Shown: piece after piece, positions 35,071-46,757 of the stretch
Layout of the letters: the number at the start of each line of letters is the position of its first letter
How positions within the stretch are numbered: position 1 is the first letter of the stretch
Source of the DNA: Capillidium heterosporum
Lineage: Eukaryota > Entomophthoromycota > Entomophthoromycetes > Entomophthorales > Capillidiaceae
Reading direction: 5' to 3'
NCBI GenBank assembly: GCA_016630905.1
Contig: WBMQ01000005.1
Coordinates: 1,116,001 to 1,180,000, forward strand
DNA length: 64,000 bases
Position numbers and translations under genes: made by a program
Notes under the pieces: model-generated
Databases searched by the model: none
Told to the model about the DNA's origin: nothing
The model's input: only the letters and a program-made list of their open reading frames with translations

Positions 35071-35758
35071 ACATATACAAGTATTTATCAACTTATTGTT
35101 ATATTTATCAAGTAAATATTGGAAATATATCTCAATTTAATTATATGTTTTTGATATCTATCAGAGTGATCAATAAACTTCAATATTGATTGAGCTATAG
35201 ATTCTATCGCTATATGCCTATATGTAGATGAAGACAGGTATTTTAACCAATATATTACTTTATACATTGATACACTGCAAATTTATCAATATATTAATAT
35301 AAGAATAAAAGAGTTGATCTTTGTCGAAATAAATGAGCACAATATGCAATGTAGACAGTTCTGAGTTATAATATTTGCTAATTGGAATCGGTCAAGCTTG
35401 CCAAATTTAAATCAAGAAACAATGAAGCAGCCTGTTGCTATACTTTGATATAAAGTCTTATAGTTCAAGCAAATGATTACAAAGAACTTCATTAAAGTGT
35501 GGTATGTATACATCAGTTATTTTATTAGCCATAAACATAAATTCCCGTAGTAAACTAAGTAGTGTATTAAGCTTTATATAGCAAATATACTGGTATTCTA
35601 AAGTTTTCAATATTTTTGCATCGTTACAAAATATATAATCTAAATATAGCTTTTTATAAGTTCAAAATGTATACATATACATTTACAAACATAATATAGA
35701 TACAATTAAATAGATACAAATTTATTTGCCGGAAATCTATAAAGAGTTTACAATCCAT

Positions 35759-36041
35759 TTAAAAAGTAGCAACGAGGCTGTTGTTTTGCTTAGCGAAGTT
35801 GTTGGTATTAGTATCCTTCTTATAAGTGTTTGTGTCGAAAATGATCGCCTTGCATATTTTAATCGAGTTTGTTCTTGTGAAAGTTGTTGTGAACAATGCT
35901 ATCATTTTTTACGATGGTTGGGCTGAAGCTATTGAATCCATTATAGTTGCAATATGAGTATAATCCTGAGCTATAACCGTAGTTGTTGAGGTAAGTAGCT
36001 GAGATGATAGTAAGGGTAAGGGCGATGGTAAAGAGCTTCAC
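35759..36041 (-). pseudogene. Decayed copy of the small secreted protein family
   Basis: From ATG 36041, MKLFTIALTLTIISATYLNN is an intact signal peptide, followed by a Tyr/Asn/Ser-rich part and VHNNFHKNKLD. The frame then meets a stop. The family tail continues in another frame (KAIIFDTNTYKKDTNTNNFA, then KQNNSLVATF) to a stop at 35759. The stop and frame change at the same spot suggest it is dead, although a shortened secreted peptide of 60 residues could still be made. Confidence 0.65.
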
Positions 36042-36467
36042 TTTATTTTGTTGAATTGTAGCTGCTTATAGTATATTTTGATTTTCATTTTGATATGCTA
36101 CTTACCGATTGGATCTATAGGTTTGAATAACTACTTATATGGTCTTAGTCTTAGGTAGTAGGCAATGGCACTTCACATCAAAGTATATCAAGATTTTTAG
36201 CTACCAAGTAGACCATTATTCATAGTTTCTAGTTTATGGATTTATATTTATGGGACAGCCATATGTTTTGGATTTAGTATACAGCACTTAAGAAATATTG
36301 ATGATGGTGGGATCAAAGGTACTAGGTATAAGATGTAGTATACCTAGCCTATTCGAAATGCAAATTGGAAGGTTCCAATTTCCGTTTTCGGTAAATATAC
36401 CTCACCCTAACGTTTCCTTCAATATCAGATAGCGAACCTGGATCAAAAGAATTCCCAGCACCATCAC

Positions 36468-39147
36468 ATGATCGATCTGATAAAATCGAAAATTTCCAAA
36501 TCCATTTTCTCCAGATTTTGCAAGTGCGAAACCAACACCTCATTCAAGAACTTGAGTTTTAAGTTTCAACTGAGAGGCGTATTCGACATGAGTTGTAGCG
36601 AATTCTTACCGTTAGTCAACAGGTTCAATCCAAGTTGCCAGCACCTGACCTTAATAGTTTACCTCCCCTTGTACCTATCCATACTGCCCATAATTCCCAA
36701 CCTGTTCTTTTCCAACTTCAATATTAAAACCGATGCCATCAAATCAACTACCAAAGCTAACTCTTTAAGTAGTATAGTCATGTGGGTAGGACTTGTGGCA
36801 AGTTTCTTCGAGCTCCTTCTAGTTTATGTTTTAGAGATGAACGGGATTTCAACTTTTAATTCCAGCCTGGTTAATGTCAACAAAGTGGTTGGTTTGTTGG
36901 TATTCATCCAAGCTCTATTCAGCCAAAAAAGTTCAAGTGCCAGTTGGTTCGTCAAATTGATTACCAACTTGAAACCGATATATTGTACTTATATTTTAAG
37001 CTGCACCGTAGTCCTACTGAACCAATGTAAATATATTTTAAATTTATAACATTTTAACTTTATTGTTTCTAGTTCTAAGCCAAAGCTATTTCGGAGCATC
37101 GCTGAGTCTGGCTAAAGTTTTCATACTTTTAAGCCTTGTTCTCAATTTTAGTTTTAAAATAAAGGAAGTTAAGGTTGGCCCGGTAAGTATTCTCAGCCAA
37201 TTCTTGGCTATATTCAACCTGGTACGTCCCTACCTCTTCCCAACCCACACCAAACTATTTATCAACTTGGTATGTATCTTTCTTGTCATCGTGTATGGTA
37301 GATTCGTCAACATGAAGTTACCTTTATACTATCGAAATCTACTCTCCAGCTTGGAAGGTTATCTGAAGGATGGTAAATTATAGACTGCTACGTTAGTTTT
37401 AACTTTAGTGAAAATAGGGAGTGATTGGAACGACGATATGCTCTACCAGTTTGTCAAGACCTTGTTGATCTACCTGTTCTTAGACTTTAACCGCAAGGTA
37501 CACTATGCATATATACTTATTTTGATATATATTTGTAGGCCTCTTTGGTAACCAACCTACGCCTTTATTTCTCGACGCCGCTGACCGAAGTAAATTCATG
37601 CCATATATCTTTATCTAACTTATTATAGTACGCCAACCATGGCCTCTCGTTGAAGCTATTCAGCCAGGTCAACGAGCTAAGTTATACCTATCATCTTTCA
37701 CGACCCACCGGTCACTTGGTAAACACAATTCATGGGTCAGTAGGTACTATAGTCCGGGTTTTTACCTACCTGATGTACGAAGCATCTCCCCGATTCTTGG
37801 ACTCCTTTTTATCGCTGTTTACCATGACCCAATCTTTCGGTCTAACCTACTCATTAATACTTGGCACCAGTGCAGTACTCTACAGTGTGACTACCTATAT
37901 CATCAGTACCGGCAGGTAAATTTGTGTGACATTATTTGAACTTAGACTTTTGTATCAGTAATGAAATCCGTCGTCAGGAGATTGGGGCCGACGGTCGACT
38001 GCAATCGGCAGTTTTGGACTCCCTACAGAACTTTGAGACCATCAAACTGTTCAATACCCAAAGCCATGAAGCAGAAAAGTACTCTGACCTGCTCAAGATT
38101 GAGCTCTCATGGGCTCGCAAATTATTAGCTCGTAACCGGTTCAGTAGCATATTGTTAGGTTTCATAAAGTCGATGACAGCGTTGAGTTTGGGTGCCCTAT
38201 GCTGCTACGATATATCCAGTGGTAAGAAACAGTTTGCCGATTTAGCCTTCATCAAAGCCCACCTGGACCGGTTCTTTGAGCCTCTGGATACCTTTTCCTT
38301 CCTCTTTAACTACATTCAACGGACCATTATCAACGGCGAACATATGATGCAGCTTCTCAATCAGGAAACCGAGTCGACGTCGAGCTTAGTTAACAAAGGT
38401 AAATCTGTGGAAAATGTGGATTCCGACATAGTTATCCGATTCACGGATGTAAGTTTCGGGCATGAAGGCCAGCCCAATCTCTTCACCAACTTCAATCTAG
38501 ATATCAAGCGGAACCAGAAAGTGGCTTTGGTTGGTAGGACCGGGAGTGGCAAGTCGACGCTGCTCAAACTACTTCTCAAATTCTATAACCCACAGTCGGG
38601 AACCATTTCTATAGACGGTGTCGATAGCAGCCAGCTTTCTCCAGACCAAACCCGTAGTAAGTTCAGCGTCGTACCCCAGAACTTGAAGTTGTTCGATTCG
38701 ACCCTTGGTTACAATTTGAAGTACTCCAAGTTAAATGCTATCGACGACGAGGTACAGGTTGCCATCCAAAGAGCTCAGCTCGACGATTTAGTTACCAGAT
38801 TGGAGGATGGATTGGAGGCTTCAGTAGGTGGGAACGGTTTAAAGTTGTCGGGTGGGGAGTTGCAGCGGGTTGCCGTAGCTAGATCACTGCTTTTAGATCG
38901 GGATATAGTACTTCTTGATGAAGCTACTTCCAGTGTCGATGGGCCTACCTCTGCCAAATTAATGGAAGAATTGTTGAAGGGAGCCAAGACGGCTGTAATA
39001 GTTGCCCATCAGTTGGAGACTATCAAGGAGGTCGATCTAATCGTTGTTTTGGAGCAAGGTAAAGTAGTGGAAATGGGTAACCACAGTCAACTCCTAAATC
39101 TCAAGGGAACTTACTACAATATGTGGAATAAGGTTGAGCATCACTAA
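36468..39147 (+). CDS. Half-size ABC transporter, HMT1/ABCB6 type
   Basis: ATP-driven exporter of the ABCB6/ABCB7/HMT1 group; relatives work in vacuolar or mitochondrial membranes on heavy-metal-thiol or tetrapyrrole-type substrates. Exons 36468-37026, 37073-37372, 37409-37497, 37539-37589, 37629-37915 and 37959-39147 join in frame to 824 residues; starting at ATG 36588 gives 784. An extra N-terminal membrane domain (about four to five helices) resembles TMD0 of HMT1/ABCB6. It is followed by the core domain (GADGRLQSAVLDSLQNFETI, the family's coupling region). The ATPase domain is complete: Walker A GRTGSGKST (38533-38559), Q-loop VPQN, signature LSGGE (38845-38859), Walker B VLLDE and H-loop VAHQ. 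Its stop is only 29 bp from that of the convergent dehydrogenase gene. The substrate is not predictable. Confidence 0.88.
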
Positions 39148-39176
39148 AATAAAAGTTTTTTGTTATCAAATGTATT

Positions 39177-40070
39177 TTAATTGAACTGGGCGAGGCTTTC
39201 ATCGCTCCAGTTTAAATATTGACCACTGAGTTCGGCTGGTAATCCTTTCAAGAGGATATTGGTGATCACCTGGCCGGGTACGTCGGGATGTAGCAGCTTG
39301 CTCTCCACTTTCATATTGTGAAACTTATTGAAATCCTGGCCCATAATTACAGATCCTAAAGTTAAAAAGTTAAGCAACCAAAACAAAGTAAATGTAGATT
39401 TACCTTGTTCTCTTATGGTGCCTTGCATATCGGTATCCATTACTCCTGGTCGCACCGCCAAAACCTTTAACTCTGAGTTCTCCTTAGCTAAACCTTGGTT
39501 GAACATGTTCAAGGCCGCTTTAGAGCAGCAGTAGGAACCCCAACCAGTATAATGGCTGGAAGAAGCTCCCGAGCTGATGTTGACAACTGTAGCTTTATTT
39601 GACGAGAGCTGGGGTAGCAGGGCTTGAGTTAAAGCAACGACAGAAAAAAAGTTGATGTCAAATAATCTGTTTAATGAATTTAACATACAGGTTTATATAT
39701 TTTTAAAATTACTTTTTCATAGCTTCAACAGAGACTTGCGAGTACTGTGCGATGGGTTCAATCCCTCTAAATATATGGAAATGAAAAATAAGTATAAATT
39801 TGCTGTCAATAATTTTTACCCAGCATTGTTGACAAGTCCAATTAAACTGTATCCTTTACAGTCCTCTACAACTTTTTGAATCGTTTCATCTTGAGTCAAA
39901 TCGCCTGCTACATATAGAAACCTCTCTCCTAGCTCGGCTTTTAAATTTTCTAGTATGGGCTGACTACGTGCGACACCTAGTACGTTGATGCTTGGATTAC
40001 TTTTCAGTAGAAGCTTTGCTATAGAATAGCCTAAACCTTTGGAAGCTCCTGTAACTACGACTAAGTTGGT
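39177..40070 (-). CDS. Short-chain dehydrogenase/reductase (copy 1)
   Basis: Classical SDR, 248 residues, in four exons: 40070-39820, 39766-39713, 39666-39404 and 39355-39177. Cofactor motif TGASKGLG (8-15), NNAG (82-85), catalytic Ser near 135 and YCCSK with Tyr148 and Lys152; PG and TD follow as expected. The general layout resembles fungal sepiapterin-reductase-like or benzil-reductase-like enzymes (Yir035c group), so an NADP-dependent cytosolic carbonyl reductase is likely, substrate unknown. The frame extends 18 bases upstream to another ATG (40088), but 40070 matches the start of copy 2 at 53480. Exons 1-3 have exactly the lengths seen in copy 2. Confidence 0.88.
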
Positions 40071-40518
40071 CATCTTTTCTTTTCTCACTCTTGTTGGAAC
40101 AAAAATTTAGTGAAATGATGTTTGAAAGCTATTGAGTTTGAGTCAAAGTTAAATACTGTCACAGTCCAAATAGCTTGAGCTTTGGGCCGGAAAAATAGTT
40201 TAGCCATGAGCTTTATAGAGGCGTAATTTTCTCGAAAGACTGTATATGGACATATTTAATTGTTGGTTGACTTTATATAGCCACATCAAAATAAGATGAT
40301 GACTGTATTCGTGGAATTCGGTAGTGGTTTTTTGAAACTTTATATTTTCCTATTAGAGATGCAATTAGTTTATTTTTAAAAAATGCTAGAGTTATAAGCA
40401 CCTGATCTCTTATTTATAAGATACGATTACCAATATCTTTTTACCTTTGTTAGAGCAAGAAAACTTGAATTTGATAATCTGCTCAACCTATTTACCGACA
40501 TTTCAAAATTAAACAGCA

Positions 40519-41660
40519 ATGATAGTTAAGGCCAAGATCTTTCAAGAAACGATAAGTAGGTTGTACTTTGAAGCCATCAAAATACCCGAATTCGTCATCG
40601 ACATGGATACGAGTCAGCAACCGTTCTACCCATTATACCTAGAGCTTTCCAAAATGTTCCCAGAGAGACAAACTACTATTCCAGACCCTTACTTAGCCAA
40701 GTCCTTAGCACCTCAAGTGGAAGTTCAACCAGCCATGAATTTTATACCGTACTCGGCTGAAAAGTTTCATTACACAAACGCAGCAAAATTTACATGCTAA
40801 ACCGAAGCTGGTTCAAAAGTAAGTGATGCATTTTCACTATATGTTTACATTTTCCTTATTTTTAGGCAAGCTGTTTCCAGTAGGAATTTTCAGAATGGAT
40901 CTGAGGCTAATCTGACTCTAAATGGCTGCCTTCAATCACATAAATCGATTCAACCAAAAGCCAACTTGACACCAGCTCTGATATTCATTCCACAAGTTGA
41001 TTCCAAATACATCTACCCGTTCAATACCAATCGAAAAGTAAGGCACATAACTGCCACCTCTATTTACATGTTCATTAGGCGATTCTTTGTAGGTAATATA
41101 TTTGAAAATGAATTAGAGGTTCGACTAGCATTCAAGGGTTACTCGTCGAAATTTGGATTCAAAATGGACTGGACCAAGCAATTTATTGTCGATGAAAATA
41201 AGAAAGTGACGAAAACCTACTACTACTTCTGGTGCAACGTAGGACATACAAGCGATGATAGAGTTTAATACCTTCATGGCATGGCACGAAACCGAGCCAA
41301 ACGAAGGCAGCCAATAACACTACTCAGAAACCCAATCTCCCAAAAGACAAAGTCCGAAAGTTAAAACCTAGTTTGGAATGCCCATTTTTTATAATGCTGC
41401 ATCAAAATTTGAGTCATGGGACACTGGTAGTAGCCGATAACTTCTTACAGCATAATCACCCTTCCCGGCTTGATTCGACTCCAAAAGCAAGTTTATCAAC
41501 TTTACCAGTGAGTCATGATACAGCCTTAGGCACTGTAAATATTACTACAGCCTCTAGTACCACTATTTCGGACCCTCAGACTTTAAGTTCGCTACCACCA
41601 CAATTGGAGCTTTCCCCAAGTGGCCCTAATATCAGCTCAAAAGACCGGCCGACTCTGTGA
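40519..41660 (+). pseudogene. FAR1-like zinc-finger family, copy A (decayed)
   Basis: Begins well (MIVKAKIFQETISRLYFEAI, then FYPLYLELSKMF) and shares this N-terminal module with copies B and C. The frame then breaks: the stretch before the GTAAGT donor near 40818 reads protein-like in another frame (TQTQQNLHAKPKLVQ). Further on are FENELEVRLAFKGYSSKFGF and KTYYYFWCN, the first cysteine strand of the FAR1 domain, then a frame change, and finally FLQHNHPSR, the His-x-His end of the domain, with a Ser/Thr/Pro-rich tail to 41660. At least two breaks separate the parts, so it is probably dead. Confidence 0.6.
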
Positions 41661-42443
41661 GGAGTAGGAAGCTTAGGAACCGACTAGCATTTAAGTTCAA
41701 GTCAAGTTTATAAGCTTTCCTTTTCCAAGGCTGTTGAGGTAAGTGCTTGGTTTAATAATTTGGATCGAAATCAAGTGAGATGGCCGTACTAGGGGATGAG
41801 GTATTTATATTATATATTTTAAATATTCATATCTTTTAATTGTTCAAATTGTGTCTCAGTATGTAAATAGTAAAAGCTGAATATGCAAATTATGAATTGC
41901 TTCTATTTAGCTTGACAATTATCAAAAAAATATTTGGTTAGGAAAGCTATTAAAAATTGATACTGGAATCTGTGCCTCTTGGCTATCAATAGATAATAAC
42001 ACAATTGTATTTTTACATATACTTGAAATTGTAGAAATATATATGCCAATAGGATACATATATGGAAAAGAGTATGAGCATTACCACAATTGACTTTGAG
42101 TTTCTCCATCTCATAGAGCTCCTGTGATAGTCTAACCATCACCAGAGGTGGTATTTTAGCAGAACTCTTGTAGCCTTATTTGGTTTGAAATTAGCTGGTT
42201 GGCATTTGCAATGCTGTATAAATTCATATATAAAAACCTGTTGCACTCTACTCAATTAATTTCTGAACAAACTGAACTTTAAAATTCTGCAGCCAAAATT
42301 TGCGCAAATCTGAAGTTGGTGTCATCATTCAGAATTTAGATTCAAACCCTTTTCTTGCAACTAGAGTCAAGCTTCCCAACAAGAACAACCCAAATCGAAT
42401 TTGATGACCCTACTTGTCAACTTAAAAAGTATTATAACATTCG
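41661..42443. other. Spacer, no feature seen
   Basis: AT-rich spacer between FAR1-like copies A and D. The minus-strand frame at 41903-42142 has no recognisable content. Confidence 0.45.
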
Positions 42444-43440
42444 ACGATAGCAAAGACCAAGATCTTTTGGGAAATAGTAAGTGAATTGTACTTTGAAGCT
42501 ATTCAAATTTACAGCTATATCTGCGAGATCAATACGAGTGTGAAACCTTTGTACATACACCTAGAGCTTTTAAAATTTTTCCAAAAGAACAGCTTAATCT
42601 ATCAAACAATTGATTCATAGAACCCTCAATATTTCAAGCTCAAGTTCAAGCCCAACCTAACTTTAATCCGATACCATGACAGGTATATACCACGAGTAGT
42701 CAACCGTTTCTAGCATACAATTATCTATTAAAAATAGTTCATGTCACTTTTATTTGCTATTTTCTAGTCAGGTTGTTGCAGCTAGATCACTGACTGTCCC
42801 TAACATACAAAGCCTATTCAAAAGTAACTTGTACGGCTTTTAATTTTATTTACATTTTTAACTAATTGCACTTAGACTATCCAAAACCGAATCAGAAATT
42901 AAACTATTAGCTATCAAGTGCTTAGAATAGTATATACCAGCATTGTTAAAACCCAACACGACCTCAATTGAAGGAGATGCTAAATAAATGCAACCGATCC
43001 TGACTGATGAGTAGGTCGACAACCTCTATCTATATTTACCTATTTTAGGCAGATATTCGTTAGTAAGATGTTCAACAACAAATTGAAAGCGCATCAGACC
43101 ATCAAAATGCACATTATACGCACCGAGTTCGAGCTACATTGGACAAAGTACATCCTTTCCAACGAAGCTGAAAATAGAAACTACATTTACTATTATTTCT
43201 GATGTAAGGAATGCCATACCCAAGGTAGTGAAGGGTCAGTACCTTCACTTCAGCACAGGGCATTAAACAACGAAGGGATCGATGAAGGTACGACGGAGAG
43301 GCTTAACTCGCAAAGAGGAAAAGTGCGCAAATTGATCAGTAGCTCGAAGTTCTGATGCTTCATAGAGTTACGCCAGGAGTGGGGCTAAGAAGGCATAGTA
43401 GTAGATGCTATGTTGTGTCACAGTCGTCCATTCTAAAATA
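42444..43440 (+). pseudogene. FAR1-like zinc-finger family, copy D (decayed)
   Basis: Aligns with copy A from its start (ACGATAGCAAAGACCAAGAT against ATGATAGTTAAGGCCAAGAT), so the start codon is lost. Blocks TTGTACTTTGAAGC and CACCTAGAGCTTT match the N-terminal module. Later YIYYYF, a stop and C mark the first cysteine strand, and CFIELRQEWG, a stop, EGIVVDAMLCHSRPF corresponds to C..FIKL...VIDSSLGHNHP in copy B, with the His-x-His ruined. Many stops and frame changes. Its end is uncertain (about 43.44 kb). Confidence 0.65.
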
Positions 43441-44454
43441 TCTCCTTTTAAGGTGCCCCATCAACTTTTTAACTACCGGTTTCGATGATAGTGGGGATGC
43501 TGGAATCACCAACCCAACTTTTAGCTTCAAAACTTTAAGTACAGCACTTCAAAAACTCAAGCCATGACAAAAACTTCAATGATAACTCACCTATTAATCA
43601 ATTACATAGTAGGGTTAATATTCATGATTGAATGATATTTGAGCTTGGTTAGTTAATTAAATGAGCATATTTATTTATAATGTGGATGGATATATAAACT
43701 ATAAAAGCATATATATAGTTTTTGTAACTGGTTTCAAAATTATTTTAGCTACTGCGATTGTAGTTGTACTTTATTCGCAAGTTAGTACTTTTAGTATCCA
43801 ATACATAATATTTTCTATTTATATATAACGTAATAGCTTTTATTGAATAATCCCAACTTTCACTAGTTGGGTACAATCGTTAAAAGAGGAGTTACTTTAG
43901 ATTCTGATAAGAGAGTAATATATTTTAATACGTTGTAGTATATGTATTCCAATAGTTTTAAATCGCCTCCACCATTTAACTTACTATAAACATACAATAG
44001 ACTTAGTATACACTTGAATATAATAAAAGGACTAAATATCATTGGAATTGTATAGTGATTTAGCCTATATTGCAATATATAACTCGTTCCCTATCAAATT
44101 TGCGTTATATTTATAGAACTATCATGTACATTTGTATTTCTAAAAATATACAATTATATCCACGTTAAGTATAGTACTCTATAATAATCTTGAACTTATA
44201 TATCATCTACCAGTATCATAGTTATATGGCAAATCTTTTAGCAAGCCATTACTTTTATCATTTTCACCAAAAATTTTCAATTTCAAAGTAAACTTTCTCA
44301 AAAGTTTCTGCTTTTCTTGGAAACTATGCAATAAGTAACAACTAGGCAGTGAAATTCATTCAATTATCGGCAGGCATGAAAATTTCAACCAAATAAAGGC
44401 TTCAACGATACGTCAACTACAATCAATTCTCTCAACTTTTGTAAGCTGGCCAGT
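43441..44454. other. Spacer, no feature seen
   Basis: AT-rich spacer. Two frames (43355-43567 plus, 43863-44075 minus) have no recognisable content; the first overlaps the end of copy D. Confidence 0.4.
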
Positions 44455-45443
44455 ATGATCGTCCAAACGAGAATATTCCTACAGACCATCAACAAACTCT
44501 TCGAAGCTGCCAGCCAAATACCGGACTACTGTGTCGAGATCGACACCAACTCAGCCCAGTTCTACCCAATTTATCTAGAGCTTTCCAAGCTGTTCAATAC
44601 TGAGCAAGGAACCAACCTAATCAATGAACCAGTGAAAATAATTGCGCCTCCCAAAATCTCTCCACCATCGACATTCGACGTATCTAATCAGTTACACTCA
44701 TACTCTTTACCCAACCAGAAAATGGCCCTCCCAGTAGTTTACCAGCCACCTATTCAAGCACCTATTCAAATCTCATACCCCCCTAACCTCAAATACGACC
44801 CGAAAAAACTTGAAATGTAACTAATTTGCTTCCCTTTTAATAACTTTGGAATAGGCAGTTTAGTGTAGGTAAGCGTTTCAACAGCGTTGAAGATGTCCAA
44901 CAGACTTTCAAGGTACTGATGAACCTAACCGGCTTCAAGTTCGACCGTAACTTGAAAGCTCGACCTCAAAGTAATGTTCCAACCACCTACGTCTACTACA
45001 GATGCAAGGAACGATCTACCAAGGAACCCATAAACGGAACCAGTGCCATACACCCTAATGACAACGACGATATCAGTGATGACAACGAGAGCTCAACCAA
45101 GACTATCTCCAAGTCTAAGTCTAAATCAAAGAAAACCCAAACTTCCGGCTGCCGGAGCTTCATCAAGCTGAAGCAGTTGAACAGCGAGTTTGTCGAAGTT
45201 ATTGACTCCAGCCTAGGACACAATCATCCCGCCGATCCTAGCGCTCAGCACCAAGCGGAACCAGGTACCCTACCTCCAGACGTACTCAAGGAAGTTGCAC
45301 TCTACGCCTTACCGGAGGGAGAGCCAAATCAAAACGTCATACTAGCACCCCCATGTGAAACGTGTGGTAAGGATGATCATGTCAAGGACGATTGCATTGA
45401 AAATCCATTTAAAGTTTTAAAGTTCGACCATCCACCAAGTTAA
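44455..45443 (+). CDS. FAR1-like zinc-finger protein with zinc knuckle (copy B)
   Basis: Exons 44455-44816 and 44855-45443 give 316 residues. Residues 1-47 form a module shared by copies A-D (MIVQTRIFLQTINKLFEAAS, QIPDYCVEI, FYPIYLELSKLF). From about 121 the pattern FSVGKRFNSVEDVQQTF, GFKF, TYVYYRCK, GCRSFIKLK and VIDSSLGHNHP follows the FAR1/WRKY-GCM1-type DNA-binding fold (two Cys, then His-x-His). It ends in a CCHC zinc knuckle, CETCGKDDHVKDDC (288-301, C-x2-C-x4-H-x4-C). A Ser/Lys-rich linker (SKSKSKSKKTQ) sits between the two cysteine strands. Such domains occur in FAR1 transcription factors and in Mutator-like transposases; no transposase catalytic domain is seen, so a transcription factor or a domesticated element protein is likely. 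Confidence 0.75.
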
Positions 45444-46757
45444 AATACCGATTTGAGCTAACCTTGCATGCAAATCCAATAAAAAGTAAAATTAATAGTA
45501 AGTCGCGTAAGAGTTTTAAAATATGCTAAATTTACTTCTAGAGCTGCTTTAAGACTCGTGCCAATAAACCATATATATTTGCATATGATTATATTTACAC
45601 TGTAAGGCACTCTATTTTTGTTCTAGGATTCTTTCAATCAAGAGTAAATATCAACTTGACTTAGTAAACAGGCCGTATTGGATTTGCGATGTTTTTTACA
45701 ATATATTTTATAGCGACTTGCCTTATACAGTGTATTCATCAAAAATTGAAATGTATTTCTTATGTATATCTTGGACATTATTTATAGTGTTTTTAGTGAA
45801 TTATTTACTAAATGCTATTAACAAGGGTTCATTATTTCCTTGATGCTGCTCCTCTTTGCATATTTTTGAAAGATTTACAAACCTGACATTCTTTCCAACT
45901 CAAGTGGATTATTAACCTCTTTAAGTGATGGGAAAGATAGGATAGATTCAAGAATTTGCAAAAGGGAATTTGGCAGCACTAGATATACTAAATATAAAGA
46001 CATAGGAGATGTACACCTCTAAAAAGATGGAAACTAGAGATATCAACTCTACTATCTAATAGAAATATGAGGCTAGGAATGCTAGAAATAGTAGAAAGCA
46101 CCAGCGTAAATAGCAACTACAACCAGAAATATACGATATAAAGCAACCTTTGGAGGCTATAAGTTAGAGTTGAAAGAGTGGAGATGTCAAGCAAGCTAAT
46201 CGTAGAATCATAGCAAGTTGTTGATCATAAAATATGTTGAAGATATCAAATGTAGTTCAGGTTAGTTGTTAAAAAAAAGTAGGTCTTTAAAGTACTATAT
46301 TATTTTCTATTATTCTCAGTTTCGCTATATAACCTTTGAAGACTATACACTGTTAATTCTGTTGATTTAGCTTGCCAAAGTTTATTGAATACTGCAAATT
46401 AAACAACATTTTCCTTTCAACTCTAAACTCAGTATTATTCTTTTTAAACTAGCCAAGCTGTTCTGTTTTCTTACATTATGAAACCAATGAAGCAATTACT
46501 TGGATGATATCATATTTTACAATGCGCCTGATCAAATGGACTCTTGAAGGGTAATCTCAATCAAAAACCTTGCGAAAAGGCATCATAAAATGGAACCTCA
46601 ACTCAAATGACCCAATCCTACAACCTAGTTTTAACTTTCTGCTATTTCTTCCAATTATCGGCTATCTCGTCTTTTACTCCATTTTAATTTTTCAATCGAC
46701 AGCCAATTTTGACTACTAAACTGACGTCTTGAACTTAAGCTTTCCCAACAACGCAAT
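45444..46757. other. Spacer, no feature seen
   Basis: About 1.3 kb between FAR1-like copies B and C. No open frame, RNA gene or repeat recognised. Confidence 0.5.

Noticed and set aside
41903-42142. Minus-strand frame between FAR1-like copies
   Set aside because: No recognisable domain or supporting splice or promoter signal.
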